Shown here piece after piece: positions 1 through 5,143 of a stretch of DNA of 5,143 bases (the first letter of the stretch is position 1; each line of letters opens with the position of its first letter). The notes under the pieces were generated by a model, which did not search any database, was not told where the DNA came from, and worked only from the letters and a program-made list of their open reading frames with translations. The DNA is from Candidatus Cloacimonadota bacterium. GTDB lineage: Bacteria; Cloacimonadota; Cloacimonadia; Cloacimonadales; TCS61. Where the stretch lies: contig QMNP01000145.1 of NCBI GenBank assembly GCA_003647825.1, positions 1 to 5,143 of the forward strand. Reading direction: 5' to 3'. Position numbers and translations under genes: made by a program.

Positions 1-10
1 ATTCTTAATC

Positions 11-16
11 AAGGAG
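11..16 (+). promoter_or_regulatory. Ribosome binding site for the FN3-ferredoxin lipoprotein
   Basis: AAGGAG is a strong Shine-Dalgarno match ten bases before ATG 27 and only four before the alternative TTG at 21. This favours the ATG start, which also gives a standard Met-Lys-Asn-Lys lipoprotein signal start. No promoter can be assigned because only 20 bases precede the longest reading frame. Confidence 0.6.
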
Positions 17-26
17 TTAATTGGGA

Positions 27-2174
27 ATGAAAAATAAAAGCAGATTGCTTTTGGGAATTGGCTTATTTATCCTAACAGGGGTTATTATCAGCTGTACAGA
101 TTCTCTTGATAAAACAATATCATATGTGGAAAGTGTAAGAGTTGAGTATTCAGATTGTAGTGGCTGCCAGGAATGTATGTTAGATTTCAGTTGTCCCGAA
201 AATGCGATTATGTTTGATTCTACGAGGACTAAAGCTTTTATTGATGCTGATAAATGTGTCCAATGTATGGAATGCATTAATCTTTTCAATTGCCCTGATG
301 ATGCATTCACTTTGGTTCAAGACATTATTCCGCCAGCCGCTCTGAATGGGTTGAATGTTTATTCTGATAATCCCGGAGATCTTACAATTAAATTTCAATC
401 TACAGGAGATGATGATACATTGGGGAATGCTTATCAGTATGAATTGCAACTCCTGGATGAGAATGATGAAGAGATGGTTACCGATTTTGAACCGACAATA
501 CCAATTAATCCTGGATTTGAGGAATATTGGATAATTTCCGATTTAGAAGAAGATGCACTTATTACAGTGAATATCAGGGCTTATGACGAAATGAACAATG
601 CAAGTCCGGTTGCTTCAGCCGTAGTTACGATCATGGGAAACCATCATCCTCCAGCTGCAATTAACACGTTATCAATTTCTAATGTTAGCTCGAATTCTTT
701 TCAGTTGAACTGGTTTGCTGTTGGTAATAATGGTCTTTCAGGCGGTCCTGCTGAATATTATATTGTAAAAGTTCATACAGACTCAATTACTGAAGAAAAT
801 TGGAATGACATTGCTGATTATGAACAGGACATGATCCCTGCTAATCCATTTACAATAGAAAATTTGCAGATTGAAGGATTAGAAATTTCCACAGAATATT
901 TTGCAGCGATCAAAGCAGTGGACGATTCTTCGAATATTGCGCCAATTTCAGTTGTAGTATCCGCTACCACATTGGGAGCTCCGGATTTAACTGCTCCTGC
1001 TGCAATTACAGATCTTTCAGTAGATACAATTGATATGAACTCATTTGTTTTGAATTGGACAGCAGTTGGTGATGATAGCCTGGAAGGAACTGCATCATCT
1101 TATATCGTTAAAGTTAATACTGAAATAATAGATGAAAACAATTGGAATGATATTCCAGATTTCCTACAAAATCTTACACCTCAACCAGCTGGTTCAGAAG
1201 AGTCTTTGCTGATAACTGATCTTGATCCGCTTACAGAGTATTACGCTGCCGTAAAAGCGTTAGACGAAATGAATAATATTGCAGATATATCTAATCTGGC
1301 TAATGCCACAACGTCGTCTTTACCAGATTCAACTCCTCCGGCAGCTATAACTGATCTTACAGCAATAGGAAGTGAAACAGAGATTGAACTCAGTTGGACT
1401 TCCCCAGGAGATGATGGTAATATCGGCACTGCAGCAGGATATGAAATTCGGATAGCTCTTTACGAGATCACAGAAATAAATTGGGAAGAAGCGGAACTTT
1501 TACCAGGTCCACCCTGGCCTTTAATTGCTGGAAGTTTACAGGATTACACAGTTGATGAATTAGAACTGGGAAATGTTTATTATTTCGCAATTAAAGCTTT
1601 TGATGAAAATAATAATTATGCTGATATTTCCAATGTTACAAACTCTCAATTAATCGAAGATATCATTCCACCATCAGATATAACTAATCTTTCTGTTCTT
1701 GTCGGATATGCTTCCAATTTAACAACGATCAGAATAAACTGGACTGCTCCCGGTGATAACGGTGACATAGGAATCTGCGATCATTATGAAATAAGATATT
1801 TAACTCAACCGATAGGTGAAGATAATTGGGCAACTGCAACTTTATTCAACGATCCTCCAGCTCCTTTAGCTGCTGGTGCAAATCAGTTTTGCAATGTTAC
1901 AGGATTGAATTCTGCTACGATTTATTACTTTGCTGTGAAAGCATTTGATGAAGTCGGAAATGTTAACAATATTTCGAATTCACCAGGAGGAAAGATAGTT
2001 TTCCAGATAAATACTGGTGCCTGCCATAATTGCGCAAACTGTATAAATGATTGTGATCAGAATGCTATTCATCAAGGTGCTGGATATAAATATATCGATC
2101 CTGATGAATGTACCGCCTGCGGCGATTGCACCTGCCCCTGGAATCTTATCTATCAAGCAGTAGTAGCTTATTAA
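27..2174 (+). CDS. Ferredoxin-(FN3)x5-ferredoxin lipoprotein
   Basis: Predicted 715-residue envelope lipoprotein of unknown exact role, probably redox-active. Residues 1-23 are a lipoprotein signal: basic start, hydrophobic stretch, then lipobox I-I-S-C with Cys23 as the lipid site. There is no twin arginine. An N-terminal ferredoxin-like module follows, with Cys44/47/50/56 and Cys77/80/83/89, both quartets followed by Pro. Five FN3-like domains lie at about 101-204, 208-316, 322-432, 436-543 and 546-658, recognisable by the PPAAIT-type starts, the central Trp and the YYFAIKAFDE-type strand. A second ferredoxin-like module closes the protein: Cys666/669/672/676 and Cys695/698/701/703. Quartet spacing is unusual: C-x2-C-x2-C-x5-C at the N-terminus, x3 then x1 at the C-terminus. 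I chose ATG 27 over TTG 21 because AAGGAG at 11-16 is better placed for it. It is the first visible gene of the operon. Cluster binding is inferred from motifs. The domain order is not one I recognise from a characterised protein. Confidence 0.88.
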   Translation: MKNKSRLLLGIGLFILTGVIISCTDSLDKTISYVESVRVEYSDCSGCQECMLDFSCPENAIMFDSTRTKAFIDADKCVQCMECINLFNCPDDAFTLVQDIIPPAALNGLNVYSDNPGDLTIKFQSTGDDDTLGNAYQYELQLLDENDEEMVTDFEPTIPINPGFEEYWIISDLEEDALITVNIRAYDEMNNASPVASAVVTIMGNHHPPAAINTLSISNVSSNSFQLNWFAVGNNGLSGGPAEYYIVKVHTDSITEENWNDIADYEQDMIPANPFTIENLQIEGLEISTEYFAAIKAVDDSSNIAPISVVVSATTLGAPDLTAPAAITDLSVDTIDMNSFVLNWTAVGDDSLEGTASSYIVKVNTEIIDENNWNDIPDFLQNLTPQPAGSEESLLITDLDPLTEYYAAVKALDEMNNIADISNLANATTSSLPDSTPPAAITDLTAIGSETEIELSWTSPGDDGNIGTAAGYEIRIALYEITEINWEEAELLPGPPWPLIAGSLQDYTVDELELGNVYYFAIKAFDENNNYADISNVTNSQLIEDIIPPSDITNLSVLVGYASNLTTIRINWTAPGDNGDIGICDHYEIRYLTQPIGEDNWATATLFNDPPAPLAAGANQFCNVTGLNSATIYYFAVKAFDEVGNVNNISNSPGGKIVFQINTGACHNCANCINDCDQNAIHQGAGYKYIDPDECTACGDCTCPWNLIYQAVVAY

Positions 2175-2190
2175 ATAATTTGGAATTAAT

Positions 2191-2436
2191 ATGAAGAAAA
2201 AGACTTTAGTTTTCGTAATTGTACTTTTTGTTATGCTATCCCTTCTGGCAATATCCCGCAGTGGAGTTTTTGTAGAGACAAATTCTTGTGTGGGGTGTGG
2301 TGACTGCATAGATGTGTGCCCGGTAGATGCCATTACGTTAGTTGACGGCAAAGCTGTGATCGATGCAGATAAATGCATACTTTGCGAGATTTGTATTCGC
2401 AGTTGCACTTATGATGCAATTAGGAAGGATAAATGA
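2191..2436 (+). CDS. Exported or membrane-anchored 2[4Fe-4S] ferredoxin
   Basis: This 81-residue protein is a small bacterial-type dicluster ferredoxin behind an export signal. Residues 1-20 are three lysines and a strongly hydrophobic helix. No lipobox cysteine follows, so it is either cleaved by signal peptidase I (A-I-S at 20-22 is a possible site) or stays as an N-terminal membrane anchor. The motifs are Cys33/36/39/43-Pro and Cys62/65/68/72, both with the classical C-x2-C-x2-C-x3-C spacing, although the second quartet is followed by Thr and not Pro. The segment GKAVIDADKC closely matches the next ferredoxin and the N-terminal module of the upstream lipoprotein, so these modules are paralogous. 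It starts 16 bases after the upstream stop, with a weak TGGAA ribosome site at 2181-2185. Known ferredoxins of this fold carry single electrons at low potential. That role outside the cytoplasm is inferred here. Confidence 0.88.
   Translation: MKKKTLVFVIVLFVMLSLLAISRSGVFVETNSCVGCGDCIDVCPVDAITLVDGKAVIDADKCILCEICIRSCTYDAIRKDK
2422..2436 (+). promoter_or_regulatory. Ribosome site and ATGA stop-start overlap coupling two ferredoxin genes
   Basis: The start codon of the second small ferredoxin (2433-2435) overlaps the stop codon of the first (TGA 2434-2436) as ATGA. The purine-rich AGGAAGGA at 2422-2429, inside the end of the first gene, provides the ribosome site. The arrangement implies translational coupling and roughly matched production of the two ferredoxins. 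Confidence 0.7.
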
Positions 2437-2675
2437 AGAAACTGACTATCCTTATTGCTTTGTTTGGAATTTTGCTTTATATTGGCTGTGATAAAGTATC
2501 CGATCCAGAATTTAATATAGATGAATCTTCCTGTAATGCCTGCGGATACTGCATCCAGATCTGTCCGGCCGATGCAATAGAATTTAACTCTGAAGGCAAA
2601 GCAGTGATAGATCAAACTAAATGTACTTCCTGCGGAAAATGTATCACCATCTGTCCGAAAGATGCGATTCATTAA
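2433..2675 (+). CDS. Probable lipoprotein 2[4Fe-4S] ferredoxin
   Basis: This 80-residue protein has a short hydrophobic signal (residues 4-18) ending in L-Y-I-G-C-D. Cys19 is the likely lipid-attachment residue, although Tyr at -3 is not the usual lipobox residue. Asp at +2 would mean inner-membrane retention under the Enterobacteria Lol rule, which may not apply in this lineage. A short linker is followed by a textbook dicluster ferredoxin: Cys34/37/40/44-Pro and Cys64/67/70/74-Pro, both quartets C-x2-C-x2-C-x3-C. The ferredoxin fills the remainder of the chain, so the mature protein is essentially a ferredoxin tethered to a membrane. It is paralogous to the preceding gene (shared GKAVID and KC motifs) and translationally coupled to it. 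No twin-arginine signal is present. An electron-transfer role is inferred from the fold. The partner is unknown but probably encoded in the same operon. Confidence 0.87.
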   Translation: MKKLTILIALFGILLYIGCDKVSDPEFNIDESSCNACGYCIQICPADAIEFNSEGKAVIDQTKCTSCGKCITICPKDAIH

Positions 2676-2686
2676 GAGTACTTGAT

Positions 2687-3922
2687 ATGAGAAAATTAAT
2701 TATTATTTTGATCATTTTCCTCGTTCTGCAGTTATCTGCTCTTGATCTGTCTCATTGGACTCAATTATCGACAAATTATTTTTCTACCGATGCAGAAGAT
2801 GTTGTTGAGCTTATTACCAGTGCATCTGCAGATGCAGACAATGTTACTTCTGATGGGAAATTCGGATTTAAACTGCAGCACGAAACCAGTGGAAGAATTA
2901 ACAATGATCTTTCGTTTACTATTCAGGATGAAGTATTCTTTTCAGAAAAAAGTCATGAACAGAAAAATTCATTTTTATATAACGATGCCAAACTGAAACT
3001 ATATTATCATAAGCAAAATCATTTCATTAAAATTCAATACTCAAATCGTTCCTATGAGGGCGAAAATACACTTTTTCTAAACAGCCCATCTCTATTGGAA
3101 AGCATTCAACAGAGATCGGTTCACAATACATATTTTCTGTACAAAGGCAATTTTAATAAATTTGATCTTTCTTTGCTTACCAGTCTGCGAAATCTGGACT
3201 ATCGGTATGCTCGTTTGGAAGAAGAAGATGATGAAGAATGGAAATCACATAGAGCCTGGGATAATGACTGGATGACAAATATTGTAGCTGGATATCAGAT
3301 CAACGATGCTTTCAGATTCTTTGGAAAAGCCTACTATAAAGATGATCTGAATGAAAATGATGATTACGATTATACTCAGTTTGGAGCAGGTATCGAATTT
3401 GATAATCGCTTTGATTTCTTCAATTCTCTTTTTGCCAGATTCACCTATCTCAATAATACTTCTAAGGCAATTGCCGATTACAAAGAACACTATTTTCTAA
3501 CTGAATCTCGTTATACGAAACGGTTTAACAATGGTTTTACCGGATTCGTTTCCTATGTAAATCGTTCCTGTTATGATCAGAAGAATGCTGAAATCCTGCG
3601 AATTTCTAATGTTGCAAAAATCCATCTTAAATACAGTTATCTTATCGATAACACAAAAGATTCATTCATTTTAGCAGGCCTTATATATAATCCTGAAACT
3701 GATGGGAATCTGATTTTAACGGAATTAAATCAATATCTGTTTAACAACTGCTATCTGGGCGCTGGAGCTAAATATGCTCCGGAACTATATTCTCAGTATA
3801 TCGGGCAAATTGAATTTTTACTCGATCCCGTAAAATCAATCTGGATCAGGAATGAATTTACTGATTTCAATAAAAAATTTGGCCAGAATATAATCTCTTT
3901 TGGCACAACATTAATATTTTAG
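2687..3922 (+). CDS. Predicted outer-membrane beta-barrel protein
   Basis: This 411-residue protein is of no family I can name. It begins with a clear Sec signal peptide: MRK, a hydrophobic core at residues 4-16, and a likely cleavage after L-S-A18. The mature part is rich in short alternating polar/aromatic stretches ending in Tyr or Phe (for example KLKLYYHK near 103 and FIKIQYSN near 113), separated by charged turns, and the chain ends in G-T-T-L-I-F. A terminal Phe and this alternation are typical of outer-membrane beta-barrels folded by BamA. The strand count cannot be fixed by eye. A very acidic segment at about 178-194 (EEEDDEEW and on to DND) is probably a long loop. The upstream in-frame ATG at 2621 would overlap the ferredoxin gene by 55 bases and spoil the signal peptide. 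AAGAG at 2674-2678 serves ATG 2687. Its place among envelope ferredoxins suggests it houses or contacts them, but a plain porin is possible. Confidence 0.75.
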   Translation: MRKLIIILIIFLVLQLSALDLSHWTQLSTNYFSTDAEDVVELITSASADADNVTSDGKFGFKLQHETSGRINNDLSFTIQDEVFFSEKSHEQKNSFLYNDAKLKLYYHKQNHFIKIQYSNRSYEGENTLFLNSPSLLESIQQRSVHNTYFLYKGNFNKFDLSLLTSLRNLDYRYARLEEEDDEEWKSHRAWDNDWMTNIVAGYQINDAFRFFGKAYYKDDLNENDDYDYTQFGAGIEFDNRFDFFNSLFARFTYLNNTSKAIADYKEHYFLTESRYTKRFNNGFTGFVSYVNRSCYDQKNAEILRISNVAKIHLKYSYLIDNTKDSFILAGLIYNPETDGNLILTELNQYLFNNCYLGAGAKYAPELYSQYIGQIEFLLDPVKSIWIRNEFTDFNKKFGQNIISFGTTLIF

Positions 3923-3928
3923 GAAATT

Positions 3929-4927
3929 ATGTTTCAAACGTTAATAGAAGGTTTAGTCTTAGGTTTCTCGACAGGTAGTTTATGCCTGGTCACCTGCACA
4001 CCAATTTATTTACCATACCTTATTTCGGAAGACAGAAAATTATCGAAAGGGATTCTTGCTGTTTTGGAAATATCGGCAGGAAGGTTTTTTTCTTACCTGG
4101 CATTTGGAGCTTTTGCCGGTTATGCCGGCGCGCAGATCAGCACAGTAAATCGTGAGGTCTTCACTTCCATAGCCTATATCTTGCTTTCTATATATCTGGT
4201 GTTATCTGCAGTTCGCACCAGAAACAAACAGAAAAAATGTCACGTTCCCAAGCTGACCATGCTTACCAAAAGCGCATTCGTGCTGGGAGTTCTTACCGGA
4301 ATTAACTTCTGTCCATCTTTTCTAATCGCTCTTTCAAAAGCTGTTGATCTGGGTGGTGCTTTAAGTGGAATGACACTTTTTCTAGGTTTCTTTCTGGGAA
4401 CATCTGTTTTCTTGATACCTCTAGCTTTTATTGGTCAGATTTCCAGAATCAGCAAAATGAAAATGATCGCTCAAATCGCATCCATATTTATCGCTGTATG
4501 GTTTACATTTACAGGCATAAAAGGATTGGTTCATATTTCAAGTCACATTCATACTCCCAAAGATGATGCAAATACACGTATTGTAGAAGCTTTTCATCCC
4601 AATATACCTGTTTTTGTTTTATCGTCTGAAAATAATGTGGGATATTTCCAAGCTGTTAAAGATTCTGCTGCTTTACACCATCTGAATGAAACTTATTTTT
4701 CTGTTTATTCGGAAACAATAATTGATACTTTAAAAAGTGGTGAATATACTCTACTTCTGGATGATGATCTTCTGGAAGATAAGGATATTGAAAAACGTCT
4801 GGATAAATTCGACTACTTCTACATTGAAGCTGGTTACGATCTACCCAGAATGATGAAATTTCTGAGTTTCTATACTTTCAAAACTAACGAGCAGGTGCAC
4901 TGGGAGTTCAAGGAAAAAGAAAATTAA
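3929..4927 (+). CDS. CcdA/DsbD-like (TauE/UreH-type) membrane protein with C-terminal alpha/beta domain
   Basis: This 332-residue inner-membrane protein has six predicted helices at about 5-30, 42-66, 77-95, 115-136, 146-168 and 179-203. Helix 1 carries C19-x3-C23-T-P and helix 4 carries N-F-C128-P. Cysteine-proline sites in helices 1 and 4 are where CcdA/DsbD-type proteins hold the cysteine pair that shuttles reducing equivalents from cytoplasmic thioredoxin outward, so that is the best functional guess. Basic loops after helices 1, 3 and 5 (RTRNKQKK near 97-103) predict both termini outside. The last ~120 residues form a soluble alternating strand/helix domain with no cysteine, so it is not a thioredoxin domain. 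H202-x3-H206-x-H208 sits just where helix 6 ends. AGGA at 3921-3924 overlaps the preceding stop codon, six bases before the start. Other members of this broad superfamily are metal or sulfur-compound exporters, so transport is an alternative. Confidence 0.75.
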   Translation: MFQTLIEGLVLGFSTGSLCLVTCTPIYLPYLISEDRKLSKGILAVLEISAGRFFSYLAFGAFAGYAGAQISTVNREVFTSIAYILLSIYLVLSAVRTRNKQKKCHVPKLTMLTKSAFVLGVLTGINFCPSFLIALSKAVDLGGALSGMTLFLGFFLGTSVFLIPLAFIGQISRISKMKMIAQIASIFIAVWFTFTGIKGLVHISSHIHTPKDDANTRIVEAFHPNIPVFVLSSENNVGYFQAVKDSAALHHLNETYFSVYSETIIDTLKSGEYTLLLDDDLLEDKDIEKRLDKFDYFYIEAGYDLPRMMKFLSFYTFKTNEQVHWEFKEKEN

Positions 4928-4931
4928 GTTA

Positions 4932-4981
4932 GATCAATCGTCTCGCTTGATCCAGATATTTCTGTTGATCGTTTTCGATCA
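4932..4981 (+). repeat. Two adjacent hairpins with interchangeable GATC-containing arms
   Basis: GATCAA (4932-4937) pairs with TTGATC (4947-4952) across a nine-base loop. TGATCG (4966-4971) pairs with CGATCA (4976-4981) across a TTTT loop. The sequence TTGATC recurs at 4965-4970, so the first arm could pair with either copy and the two hairpins could exclude each other. Starting only five bases after the last stop codon, this may stabilise or end the operon transcript, but no T-run follows, so it is not a standard intrinsic terminator on the plus strand. Confidence 0.45.
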
Positions 4982-4990
4982 GTCAATTCA

Positions 4991-5013
4991 GAAAAAGTTT
5001 TCGAGACGAAAAC
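4991..5013 (-). terminator. Possible intrinsic terminator for minus-strand transcription
   Basis: GTTTTCG (4997-5003) and CGAAAAC (5007-5013) form a perfect seven-base stem with a three-base loop. Read on the minus strand, the stem is followed at once by TTTTTC (complement of 4991-4996), the order expected of a Rho-independent terminator. The stem is AT-rich and therefore weak. It would fit a convergent gene lying beyond the right edge, which cannot be seen here. Confidence 0.35.
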
Positions 5014-5031
5014 GAAAAACTTACTGAACTC

Positions 5032-5042
5032 CTCGAGACGAG
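5032..5042. repeat. Short CTCG-AGA-CGAG hairpin repeating the CGAGACG motif
   Basis: CTCG (5032-5035) and CGAG (5039-5042) flank the loop AGA, the same loop and closing CG pair as in the hairpin at 4997-5013. The shared core CGAGACG suggests repeated units, although a four-base stem alone could arise by chance. Confidence 0.3.
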
Positions 5043-5143
5043 AAGTCCAACAAAAGGTTGCTTCGAAAGAATAATTAGCAAGTTACTTTGCAAAGACCGA
5101 ATTCCACAATTAGAACATTTTAATAAAAAATTCAAAAAACCAG

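Larger units (their letters stand above)
4928..5143. other. Non-coding region with clustered inverted repeats
   Basis: No convincing reading frame or RNA gene is seen after the operon. The first ~115 bases carry several short inverted repeats, four GATC sites within 4932-4980, and the heptamer CGAGACG at 5002-5008 and 5034-5040 plus its complement CGTCTCG at 4939-4945. The last ~100 bases are AT-rich with no clear -35/-10 pair that I would defend. Confidence 0.6.

Noticed and set aside
21..26. TTG as the start of the large lipoprotein.
   Set aside because: It leaves only four bases after AAGGAG and adds Met-Gly before a normal Met-Lys-Asn-Lys start. ATG 27 is preferred, though the difference is only two residues.
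156..2135. c-type haem attachment sites among the many CxxC motifs.
   Set aside because: None of the CxxC pairs in the modules is followed by His. The quartet arrangement is that of ferredoxins.
27..2174. Adhesin or polysaccharide-binding enzyme, as FN3 arrays often belong to these.
   Set aside because: No catalytic or carbohydrate-binding module is seen, and both ends carry ferredoxin-type quartets. An added binding role for the FN3 array cannot be excluded.
1980..2408. 142-codon open frame on the minus strand.
   Set aside because: It is antisense to the C-terminal ferredoxin module and the first small ferredoxin, whose cysteine motifs are clearly the real coding content. No recognisable domain is seen in the antisense product.
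2621..2686. Upstream in-frame start that would lengthen the barrel protein by 22 residues.
   Set aside because: It would lie inside the preceding ferredoxin gene and put a polar, basic segment before a good Sec signal peptide. ATG 2687 has a ribosome site at suitable spacing.
2742..2996. 84-codon plus-strand frame inside the barrel gene.
   Set aside because: It overlaps a signal-peptide-bearing gene in another frame, lacks a domain or a good ribosome site, and looks like a shadow frame.
4966..4981. Intrinsic terminator for the operon on the plus strand.
   Set aside because: The hairpin is followed by GTCAATTC and not a T-run, and the stem is only six bases, so it is listed as a repeat and not a terminator.

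Overview
The window looks like a piece of an AT-rich, diderm (Gram-negative-type) bacterial genome. Supporting signs are two lipoprotein signal peptides, a predicted outer-membrane beta-barrel ending in phenylalanine, and bacterial fibronectin type III (FN3) repeats of the 'NW...PPxPL' and 'YYFAIKAFDE' style. In my experience these repeats are common in FCB-group lineages such as Cloacimonadota and Marinimicrobia. The taxonomic guess is weak and rests on protein style and base composition only. Nothing indicates a plasmid, phage or insertion sequence.

The layout is simple. Five genes lie on the plus strand between bases 27 and 4927, with gaps of 16, -4, 11 and 6 bases, so they almost certainly form one operon. 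In order they are: (1) a 715-residue lipoprotein with a two-cluster ferredoxin-like module at each end and five FN3 domains between them; (2) an 81-residue exported or membrane-anchored 2[4Fe-4S] ferredoxin; (3) an 80-residue probable lipoprotein 2[4Fe-4S] ferredoxin, overlapping gene 2 at an ATGA junction; (4) a 411-residue predicted outer-membrane beta-barrel; (5) a 332-residue six-helix membrane protein of the CcdA/DsbD (TauE/UreH-like) type with an extra C-terminal, probably extracytoplasmic alpha/beta domain. Bases 4928-5143 hold no gene but contain several short inverted repeats, one of which resembles an intrinsic terminator for the minus strand. The operon promoter lies upstream of the window.

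The combination is striking: three proteins with ferredoxin-type cysteine motifs, all with Sec-type and not Tat-type signals, encoded with an outer-membrane barrel and an inner-membrane thiol/electron transporter-like protein. My inference is a cell-envelope redox system built on cysteine/iron-sulfur modules. It could be an electron path across the envelope, analogous in logic to porin-cytochrome conduits but without haem (no CxxCH motif is seen in any of the five proteins). Alternatively it could be a metal or thiol handling system in which the membrane protein keeps the exported cysteines reduced. The sequence supports the parts list, the order and the export signals. It does not prove that clusters are present or that electrons flow.
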